Positions 50,601 through 62,400 of a stretch of 64,000 nt of DNA are shown in pieces. The notes under the pieces were generated by a model that searched no databases, was not told the origin of the DNA, and was given only the letters and a program-made list of their open reading frames with translations. Source of the DNA: Conus ventricosus (lineage: Eukaryota > Mollusca > Gastropoda > Neogastropoda > Conidae); assembly GCA_018398815.1 (NCBI GenBank), contig CM031595.1:143705926-143769925 (forward strand), written 5' to 3'. Position 1 is the first letter of the stretch, and every line of letters begins with the position of its first letter. The translations under genes were made by a program, and so were the position numbers.

Positions 50601-50958
50601 CCCATCTTGTAAGTTCAAACTTATGTTGATACTTTTGCATCCATATCTTGTAAGTTAATGTGTCAATTCATGTTAAACTTCTTATGTGCAGAAGCATGTC
50701 AACATACACTCAACTTGATTCTCTGTGCCTGAAGCAGCTAGAAGAAACCAGTCATAAAGAATCAGTGATCTGGTGAAGACCACACCATATTACTGGTCCC
50801 TCTAACACGCACAGCATGAGCACACACGCACACGCACACAGACCTGTTTCTCTGGGTCTGAAGCAGCTATGTAAACCAATCATCAACAATTATTTTCTCT
50901 GGTGATGATCACATGAGTTGCTGGTCTAACACGCACAGGCATGCACACACATGCACAT

Positions 50959-51004
<46 letters not shown>

Positions 51005-51147
51005 CACACACACACACACACACACCAGACCTGTTTCTTGGGTCTGAAGCAGCTATGTAAAACCAATCATCAAAAATTAGTACTCTGGTGAAGACCCAAC
51101 ATGATATGCTGTCTCTCTAACACAAAACAGGCATGCACACATACGTG

Positions 51148-51214
<67 letters not shown>

Positions 51215-51219
51215 ACTCG

Positions 51220-51277
<58 letters not shown>

Positions 51278-51285
51278 CACACACT

Positions 51286-51347
<62 letters not shown>

Positions 51348-54300
51348 CACACACACATTACACACACACAGACCTGTTTCTCTGGTCTGAAGCAGCCCTG
51401 GAGAACCAGGCCATCAGGGAACTGAACTCTGATGATCACATAGTGATACTGCTGGTACTTGTCCTCCAGCTCCATCTGCCTCATACTCTCCGTCATCAGA
51501 GGACGCTCACTGGACCTGCCATGAACATACATTGGGAGCTGTCAGGACTTGAACAGACAGAACTAAAAAAAAACAACAACAAAAACAACAACAAAAAACC
51601 AGAACAACAACAAAAGTCGGCTTTTTGTGCAAACGTTGTCTTTTTGTGGAAGAAGCCTAAACTGATGTATCCATTAACAAACAAGAAAAAGGTTCCAGAA
51701 AAACAAGTTTTAACGGGAGTGGTGGTGATGGTTAACTGAAGGATCGTTATTGGAATTTTCCATTGTTCACTTTAACCTCTTGCATTTACAAATCCCATGA
51801 AAAATCTCTCCCTAGTGTATCTCACATCCTCCCCTCCACTGCCCAGGAAAATGCAGTCTTTCCTATATGTAATGTTCAACTGTTTGTCACAAAGTACTTA
51901 TATTTGGCAGAAGTATTTGTCATATGATGTACTTTCTATTGAAATCTATGTCCCCTGCTTGCATGTGGCATGCAGCTGTCTGTTCACTACTTGCATAATT
52001 ATGCAAAAGTCATGATCGCACCCAATTTCAATTAACAATCACATGAACATTTGCGAGTCTAGAAATGATAAAATGTGTTCCTAACCAAACTTCTTCAAAT
52101 CCCACCACTCAATTCACTTCATTACTCATGTCACCACGAGTTATTAAATCAACAAGTGCAGGCGTGAATGCACCCGGTGTTTTGTTTTTGTTTCCTTTTG
52201 TTTTTTGTTTTTTGTAATGCAAACAAATGCTGATAACTATAATAGAGACAATATAAAAGAAATCAAATGGTCTTGAGTTGCCTGGGAGTGTGGATGGGCC
52301 AGTTAGCTGTTCAAATTGACCAGTATTACTGTGTGCTGATTCACCGTCTGTTAAGCTACCAGTCCCACCACCTCTTTCCCATCACTCTCAACTTGCTATC
52401 TTTTCAATCACCTCATCTTATTCACAACACCAATATACTGTCACCGCGCTGTCACTCTAAAATCCTATTAGTTTGGAACCCTTCCCTCCTCCCTTATTCT
52501 TCTTTGTGAACTGCCAAAATAAACATCATCACAGCTATTGATTTGCTTTTGGTCATGGGGAACCACAATTTAAATGTATTTTGAGTTAACTTCCTTCATT
52601 TCCAACACTTCCTGGCCAATTCATTTTCTCTTCTTTCTTTGATGTACTCTGTTTACCTGTTTTGTCTGTCACACTGATCTTCTGTTTTCCATCTCAGTAC
52701 TCTCAAGGATTGTAATGAACAATCCTTTTAGTCCTGCTGTACACCTGTAAAAGTTCAGTTTCCTCCGCCCATCAGCTGGAAACAGCTCTTTATGTGGTTG
52801 GGGACCATGCAATGATTGTTGGGTATGCAGTATCATCAACACTGTCTTTGAAAGTAATTTCCCTAACATCTATTAAACCATCTCTTTTCCATGGAAGAGT
52901 GCACATTTTCAATTCTAGAAACTATCATACTACTATACATTTAAAACAGTACGCTAAAAGCAGAAAAAAGAAAAAAACAGAACTGGCTATTTTTACTGTC
53001 TAGGTTGAATCTGTATCCTTTACAGCAATTTCACACATATATACACACACGCAAGTGCGTGTGTGTGCACACACACATACAAACACACACATCAAAGTGA
53101 AAAAGAAATCATCTGTGGCACTCTTCATTTCAGCATTTTAGATTTCAGCAGTGAAAACTAATTCTAAAAACAGACCTTTGTAAACACAATCAACATCCAT
53201 TGTTAAAAATTCAACAACAATAAAAAACTGACATAGAAGGAAGAAAAAAAAATGAACAAAATGTGTAATCATTAACTGACTTTGCTTCTGCTTTCCATAC
53301 CTATTATTAATGTTGTAATCAAAGTTCTAACAACTAAAAAGATGTTAACTGCAGAATCATATCTATGACTATCCTAAGGGGGAAAGGAGGGAAGAGAAAA
53401 AAAAACGAATATTGAACAATAATCCTGTGGATCAATTATTTTTCCACAGAGGAATGATTCTCCTAGTATCTAGGATGATTGTATACAATTCCAATCCAGA
53501 AATCACAACCAAAGAAGTGAACTTACACTTTTCTCTGCAGGCCCTTGTACAGACTCTTGACGTCTGCCTCGGTCACCTCAAAGAAATCTTCAGAAGGCTC
53601 TGATTCCATAAAACAAACACATTTGTACTGGCTGTAACCTGGCTGCATTCTGCTTTCTCTGAGAGTACAAAACTGATTTTTTGTGGAAAATGAATCCATG
53701 TTGGCTTTTATATTAAATTTTTTCTTTTCGTTTTCCTCTATTCTACATACTTCCATGATAGGAAAAACCTACATTTCAAACAATAACAGATATCGGAAAT
53801 GAAATGAGGTAGGGAACAGTAAACGATAAACAGTAAACAAGTAGGGTATGTTTTGCTCCCATAAGGAAAAACCTAACACAGAGTAACTTTTATTCAAGAC
53901 TGGCACAGCCTTTTAAACTTGAATAAAATCAGACAAATACATAGACGAACAATCTAATAGTGGGGGAAAAACAAGCGCAGGCCCACAACTGAACTGTCTG
54001 GCAAAGATTTGGACTTGAGGGGAGGGGAGAGGGGAGTTTGAAGATGGAGAAACTGGGAAAATGAAATTTAAAGAAAAAAAAAAGTTACAGATATGAAAAC
54101 TCTTCACTAGCTGCATAAGGGAACCATCGCAGTCCCTTTTGAAGGCAGATATATTTGTATTGCCTGCTCCGAGGCCTTTCGCCCGCTGGATCGGGACTCA
54201 TCAGGGAGACACGGCTGGTTGTGTCTGCGCTCCCGGCGTCAAATAGAGACACGCCACAGTCCATAATACTGTGGTGTTCTCACCACCATGGGTGCAAAAA

Positions 54301-57300
54301 AGAATCCAATAGCCCCCCAGAGCAGCCTGCGAAGAGTAGTAAATGCAACCAAACGAAAGTGTGGGGAGGAAAAAAAGTTGCTGTAAAATTACAGACATTA
54401 AGCAATGGAGAGGACAGTCTTTGAGCCTACGCCTGAGGATCCACCCAAAGATGCAAGGGAGATCAAAAGACAAACACACAGAAACAATACAAATAACCTC
54501 AATTTAATCAAAGCAAAATCGGAAATGAAATGAGGTAGGGAACAGTAAACGATAAACAGTAAACAAGTAGGGTATGTTTTGCTCCATAAGGAAACCTAAA
54601 CACAGAGTAACTTTATTTAAGACTGGCACAGCCTTTTAAACTTGAATAAAGTCAGACAAATACATAGACGAACAATCTAATAGTGGGGAAAAAACAAGCG
54701 CAGGCCCACAACTGAACTGTCTGGCAAAGATTTGGACTTGAGGGAGGGGAGAGGGGAGTTTGAAGATGGAGAAACTGGGAAAATGAAATTTAAGAGAAAA
54801 AAAAAGTTACGATATGAAAACTCTTCACTAGCTGCATAAGGGAACCATCGCAATCCCTTTTGAAGGCAGATATATTTGTATTGCCTGCTCCGAGGCCTTT
54901 CGCCCGCTGGATCGGGACTCATCAGGGAGACACGGCTGGTTGTGTCTGCGCTCCCGGCGTCAAATAGAGACACGCCACAGTCCATAATTTCTGTGGTGTT
55001 CCTACCACCATGGGTGCCAAAAAAGAATCCAATAGCACCCCCCGAGCAGCCTGCGAAGAGTAGTAAATGCAACCAAACGAAAGGTGGGAGGAAAAAAAGT
55101 TGCTGTAAAATTACAGACATTATGCAATGGAGAGGACAGTCTTTGAGCCTACGCCTGAGGATCCACCCAAAGATGCAAGGGAGATCAAAAGACAAACACA
55201 CAGAAACAAATACAAATAACCTCAATTTAATCAAAGCAAAATCGAAATGAAATGAGGTAGGGAACAGTAAACGAATAAACAGTAAACAAGTAGGGTATGT
55301 TTTGCCCCATAAGGAAACCTAACACAGAGATAACTTTATTCACGACTGGCCAGCCTTTTAAACTTGAATAAAGTCAGAAAATACATAGACGAACAATCTA
55401 ATAGTGGGGAAAAACAAGCGCAGGCCCACAACTGAACTGTCTGGCAAAGATTTGGACTTGAGGGGAGGGGAGAGGGGAGTTTGAAGATGGAGAAACTGGG
55501 AAAATGAAATTTAAAGAAAAAAAAAAAGTTACAGATATGAAAACTCTTCACTAGCTGCATAAGGGAACCATCGCAATCCTTTTGAAGGCAGATATATTTG
55601 TATTGCCTGCTCCGAGGCCTTTCGCCCGCTGGATCGGGACTCATCAGGGAGACACGGCTGGTTGTGTCTGCGCTCCCGGCGTCAAATAGAGACACGCCAC
55701 AGTCCATAATACTGTGGTGTTCTCACCACCATGGGTGCAAAAAAGAATCCAATAGCACCCCCAGAGCAGCCTGCGAAGAGTAGTAAATGCAACCAACGAA
55801 AGTGTGGGGAGGAAAAAAGTTGCTGTAAAATTACAGAACATTATGCAATGGAGAGGACAGTCTTTGAGCCTACGCCTGAGGATCCACCCAAAGATGCAAG
55901 GGAGATCAAAAGACAAACACACAGAAACAAATACAAATAACCTCAATTTAATCAAGCAAAATCGGAATGAAATGAGGTAGGGAACAGTAAACGATAAACA
56001 GTAAACAAGTAGGGTATGTTTTGCTCCCATAAGGAAACCTAACACAGAGTAACTTTTATTCAAGACTGGCACAGCCTTTAAACTTGAATAAAGTCAGACA
56101 AATACAGATAACAGATATGTCTGTGTCTAAATAGAGCAAACCATAAAATGCTGACCAAACTAGTGAATGTACTCAAAAAGTCCTCCAGAAAATTACAAGT
56201 ATGCTGTTGATACATACATGGATGTTTGCATTTTACAAAGAAAACAATCACACAGCAAAGTCAATGAAAACATGTCATGATCCCTGACTGACCATCAACT
56301 GATAACCAATAATTTCTGCAAAGGAAAGACCCTGAACCATAAAGGATGGTCGACCGAAACAACATGTCTTTATCCATGTATGACATCTATCACTGAAGAA
56401 CCACATTGATCAAGCTGGAAAAAAATGGTTGATTAAACACAGAAAGGAGCATATTTCAGTATGTTTCATAGACAACTTTTTCACTAGCAGCCTCTCTTCT
56501 TCAGTAAGAAGTAAACGTTGGATGTAATTATACGAAATACAAACAAAAAAAATTTTAATACCCAGCAGGAATCAACTCACCTAGTTCCATAGCTTTGGAG
56601 GTGTTCTCTTCGTTGCTGTCAAAGACCACAGCTTCCCTGTCACATGGCTGTCACAGGACAAAAATAACGGTCGTTATGGTAACAAAAATCTGAGACAACA
56701 AATATGAAAAAAAAGACTTTACAAATAACCAACAAAACTTTTCACACCAATCAAATTCAACTGCGACTTTTTCTCTTTTTTTTTTTCTCTTCCTGGGTCC
56801 TTTTCTTACGTTCTGTCAGTCTTTGCTCTGTCAAGGCAGTAGAAATTCTCTGCACACATGTACTCACAGTTTCCAAAGTTTGGTTCACGCTGTTTTCATA
56901 ACTATGCACCAGGTCTCTACAATTCCTTGCCCTGTGATTTACATCAAACAGAAGTACTGCGGCCTTCAAGAAAGCACTTAAAACCTGTTCATCAACTGTT
57001 TTAACAAGTAATCTACCTTTTCTCATGCAGTCTTTCATGCCCTGTGTTACCGTCTTACCTGTAGTACTGCAATGTGTGCCTCAATGTATGCATGAGAGTG
57101 CTATTAACTATAATCATTGTGATGTTCAGCAGCCCATAAGAGCTTTTAAAAATGTATGTTGATTTTAATGCTTGTACACTGTTGCTTTATAGCTATTTGT
57201 GTATGTGTATGTTTGGATTTTTTCTTTTGCTATTCTGTTACTGTTATTTGTTTATTTCATGCTTTGCATAATTCTTCTGCGTATGGAGCAATACAAATAT

Positions 57301-59256
57301 CCCTTTAAGATAATTCCATTATTAAATAGAAAGGAAATAAGAATGCAAATTAAAACCAATAATAGGACCAGCCGCCTGTGAAGTGGTTAGTGTTGTGGAC
57401 TCTTGGCTGGGAGGTTGTGGGTTCGATTCCATCAGAGTCATGTGTTTGCTACAGGCTCAGTTGGGAAGACTGGGACCAGAGTCGAGTTTCATCCACTTAA
57501 TGAATGCATCTCTGACAGTGTTGCTCAAATTTCATTACCAACACTGCAGGTGCCTGTATCTCTCGGGCCTGGATGGTGCCGTGATTTATTATGAGAGGAA
57601 GCGTAGAGTACAGCCCTGTCATGCAGTCTCAGACTGGAATGGAAATCTGTAGCATCATCTTCATCATTCTCATTCTTATCGATCAGCATTAAAAAAAAAA
57701 TTAAAAAAAGGAAAGTCTCAAATTCTGTGGCCTTCATGCCCTGCTCTCAAGGTGACCTCAGTTTTGATGTCTTCTCCAGTCTGGTGGCCTTGGTTTGATT
57801 CCATTTGGGTCACCGGTATCGGTGATTCCACAGGGGCTGCTGTTGGACCAACATGGTGGCGCCCTTCGGAGGGAGAGCTCACTCATGCTGGCTCCGCAAC
57901 TAAGCAATCATTTTCGTCAGTAGGGGGCTTAGTAGGTGGTGTCCTGCATATGTTGGATCAGAACAGGTGCCACTGAAACACCACCCAAGTGACTTGGCCA
58001 CAGTGCAGTGTCTCCTCCGGTGGGTTGCCTTTTGACGACTTGACACTGACTGCTCCCTGTGGATTGCCGGTGCTGGGGCTGTTGCGGGATTGACCGGCTG
58101 TGGCTGTGGACGGGGTGTCGGAATGAGCGGCGTGGGTGCAATGCCACTGAGGTGGCATAGAAGAAAGGACAGCAAAAAACAAAACAAAACAAAACAAAAA
58201 CAACCAATAATAGGCCACTTAGGGCCAGATCACTTCCCCCAGTAGCACTGTAGGGTAAATGGACTACATAATAGGGCACTACAATTACAATCAGGAACTT
58301 CCTTCTCTATTTCCCACTTACCAAACACATTCTAAAAACACTTGCAGGGAATACTCCAAGCTTAATTAAGGCAACTAAAAATCTATAAAAGATATCTATA
58401 TGAAAAGTACTTTTATTGAAGAAGATAAAAGAATACCACTAAAATTGCTATTTCATTCTGCATTTCCCTTTAAATGTATGCGTTTCACAGCAGATTGAAA
58501 ACTTTACTTTTATTAATTTGAATTACCTGTACATAGAACCGAGAATGGAACATGACATCATGAGAACATGTTACCTGTGAAATGAAAGGACACCAAAATA
58601 CATATAAAGCTCAACTACACATGCGCACACACACACAAATTGATATAAATAATGTGAGAATGTTTACTCACCCTGAATTCTTCAGCTTTTACCTCACTGA
58701 AAAATAAACCAAATTTAAGGTAAACAAGATCAGCGTTTCAGATGCTCCATGTCAAATCTTAACCTCCTTCCCTCCCTTTAATCAACACCCACTCATCCTT
58801 CCCTCCCCTTTACCCTTGCCCATAAGTGCATACACACACACAATGTCATACTAAACACACACACCCACGCACACACAGACTCTTTTTAAAAAGAGCCCTG
58901 AAAAGGCATTTGATGTAAAAAATTCTTGAACAATTAATGCTTCTTCTATTGCTGAATCTCACTCTCTCTCTCTCTTTCTCTCTCTCTGTCATCATATATG
59001 ATGTGCTAATGTTCATTACAATGATTATTGAAATTCTGTACAATAGTTTTGATAGAAGAATGATGATATGAATTCTTAGTTACTTTTTAAAATTTTTTTT
59101 GCTTATTCTTCATAAAGTTTTAGTTAATGATTTTGTTCTTTATCATTACAATTATTTTGTTCTTTATCATTACAATTATTTTTATCAGGGCAGGATGAAA
59201 AGAAAGCTGTGAACCTCATTCTTTAACCCTCAATAACGATAATTTTGACTTGCCTT

Positions 59257-59289
<33 letters not shown>

Positions 59290-59377
59290 ACACACAGACA
59301 CACACACACACACACATATATGCACTGTCATACCCCCCCCCCCCCCCCCCCAAACACACACATGCAATGTCATACCA

Positions 59378-59422
<45 letters not shown>

Positions 59423-62400
59423 AGTACCTCAGCTCATTATGATAGAGGTCTCTGCCTTTTGTTTCTTCAGGAAACTGCAAGGAAAACAAGTTCTTACCAT
59501 AAGCAACAGTGCATTACAAAAATAATTTGTTCAAGTCACATTTACATTTATTCAAAATACACATGTATACATCAGAACACATCCCCATGCTCATAACATG
59601 TGTAACACACAACTTTTCATGAACTTGTTCTACAAACATGCACCAAAACTGTGCCATTAATCAATAGTCAGCATTACATAGAAAAACAGTAGACACTTTA
59701 CAAAAACATCGACAGTAAACAGCAGCCAATGCTTATTCATCTGCCTTTCATCCAGTAATTTCAGAACATTCATTCTCTTCAAACGTTCTAGACCAGTTGT
59801 TTTTTTAGACCTATCTGAGAATTCAAAACACTTTGTTGTCCACAACCACCAATGGACAGTGATTAGAGTTAAACTGATGACTGGAAGGTCTCATCATTGT
59901 TCGAAGACCATGAGAAGCATTTCAAATCCTCGATGACGCATTAACAGCCAAACTGGGAAAACTGGGACACACTGCCCAATCTCATCCTACTTGCAAATGC
60001 ATCCTAGGAAGTACTACTCAGATTTCCTGCCAACTGTGTCTGTCTTTTGGACCTGGTTGATTGCTAGTGTGGTATGACAGGAAACACTGATAACACCCTC
60101 TTCAAACTCAAAACATAACTCATAGAATTTATGTCATTATCTTTATGGATAATAATAAAATACAAAAAATGGTTTCAGGGTGACCTCTCAGTTTCAAATT
60201 CCACTCCATATCCATTCCCTTTGGCAAATCCAGCATGTGTACAAATCTTTAGAGTCTAAAGATTTACTGAGACTCTTGGAGGGGTACACTAACAGCCTCC
60301 ACCCATAAAGGGTACCTGGTCATCCTGGCTTCACGACTAAATAATCATTTCTATCATTTGGAGGATTGACCTTAAGACTCTGCAAGTTAAATTAAAGATA
60401 CGACTGAATTCACACTACAAAGATTCAAACTGACATCGATAGCTACTTGTAAACTGCTGATACGTAATCTACAACAGGGTGAATCTAGTGCAGTGCTGTA
60501 CAAAGTAGATGGGACAGGTGGTTAAGGGTAATGCTACAGACAGGGTGAATCTAGTGCAGTGCTGTATGAAGTAGGTGGAATAAGTGGTTAAGACTAATGC
60601 TACAGACAGGGTGAATGTAGTGCAGTGCTGTATGAAGTAGATGGATAGGTGGTTAAGGGTAATGCTACAGACAGGGTGAATCTAGTGCAGTGCTGTACGA
60701 AGTAGATGGGATAGGTGGTTAAGGGTAATGCTACAGACAGGGTGAATCTAGTGCAGTGCCGAATGAAGTAGATGGGATAGCTGGTTAAGGGTAATGCTAC
60801 AGACAGGGTGAATCTAGCACAGTGCTGTATGAAGTAGATGGGATAGGTGGTTAAGGGTAATGCTACAGACAGGGTGAATCTAGTGCAGCACTGTACAAAG
60901 TAGATGGGATAGGTGGTTAAGGGTAATGCTACAGACAGGGTGAATCTAGTGCAGTGCTGTATGAAGTAGATGGGATAGGTGGTTAAGGGTAATGCTACAG
61001 ACAGGGTGAATCTAGCACAGTGCTGTACGAAGTAGATGGGATAGCTGGTTAAGGGTAATGCTACAGACAGGGTGAATCTAGCACAGTGCTGTATGAAGTG
61101 GATGGGATAGGTGGTTTAAGGGTAATGCTATGGACAGGGTGAATCTAGCACAGTGCTGTATGAAGTAGACAGGACAAGTGGTTTAAGAGTACTGATACAG
61201 ACAAGGATGAGAAGATTCAAAATGGGATAGTAAAAAGAATTTGAAACTGCAATTTGTCTCTTTTATCACCATACCAGAAACCACATTTCTGATAAATAAT
61301 GAACAAATACAAAAGACACTGAAGTCCTGACCACATGTTGGATTAATGAATTCTTCTGACATCTAGTGCAATGTGTCGTCCATGAACACCTTTTCTTTCT
61401 GCCTCTATCTTTATTCATTCACTTATCTATTCATTTAGCTACAACTCAATGCAATGGAGCCACCTTGCATAGCAAGTGGGGAGCTAGTTCACACACAGTG
61501 ATGGATCCTTGACAAAACTGAAACTGAACTGAACCCTAGAACCTTGCTTTCCAGAAAAGAGATCAAACTGAAGAGATGTGTAGAACCTTAAAATCTGCAA
61601 AAGATTGCTTAGGAGCTGATGTCTTTGGTTTCTTAGGTCTGGGGGTGGGTTGCCGTTGCTGCGCCATCACAGCTGGTATGAACTGTTCCATCAGTCTCCG
61701 TGCCATCTGCGTAACAGAAACACGGCATTCTGCACAAATACTGAATATCTGATAACACTGATGAAACGCGACAGCAACAACAATAAAGGCAATTCAATAA
61801 CACTACACCTCTTTACCACAATCTGAAACTGAATCACTGAAACCTGAATGTTATTACACTTGCATGGCTGATTTAAGAGGGAAAGTATGTTATGCAACAT
61901 GATGTTTGGCTGGACTAGATTTAGATTATCCATGTCACCTTATAAGCGTGAACATCCATAGTATTAGGTAACGGGGAAAATGTTAGCTGGTGACCAAATT
62001 CAATGGTCAATCAATTTTGTCACACAAAACTATGGGTTCATTTCATGGGTTGATGTGATATATATGTATTTGTTCAGCACAATAAACCATTATATATATA
62101 CATATATGCATTTTATTTTTTCTATTGATTATGTGTGTGCAAAACAGTACCAAACAATGGGACACCAGCACAGCTGCACACTTCCATGTACAGTTCTGAT
62201 ATACTGAAAATTCGCTTTAAAATGTAAGACAATAAAATGCCTGAAAAAAGTCTAGGTATTAATTACTTTTCATTTCTGTATGCAACTTCTGGGAAATAAA
62301 TTTTCTAAAATCCACACACAGTTTAAATTCAGTGCTTACCGATGACTAAATACCATTTATCAAAAGGACAAGGTGGCATTTGTAAATACCAATGGTAAGA

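Larger units (their letters stand above)
53794..56107 (-). mobile_element. Tandem multimer of a 722-bp noncoding retrozyme/Penelope-like unit
   Basis: Three full units start at about 53796, 54522 and 55244, with a fourth partial unit from 55964. Each begins GAAATGAAATGAGGTAGG and contains TTTATTCAAGACTGGCACAG, a GGGGAGGGGAGAGGGGAG G-rich patch, the hammerhead-like core and CAATGGAGAGGACAGTC. Units differ mainly by homopolymer indels; about 95 bases around the ribozyme-like core are identical in all three. The array is bounded by an 11-bp direct repeat. No credible protein is encoded. It lies in the ASPSCR1 intron between exons 5 and 6, same strand as the ribozyme motif. Confidence 0.85.

Noticed and set aside
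54677..55234. 185-codon minus frame in the tandem array (and similar frames in the other units)
   Set aside because: The frame is not maintained between units, which differ by indels; no family resemblance.
60476..61204. CRISPR-like array
   Set aside because: The repeats are contiguous with no unique spacers, in a eukaryotic intron.
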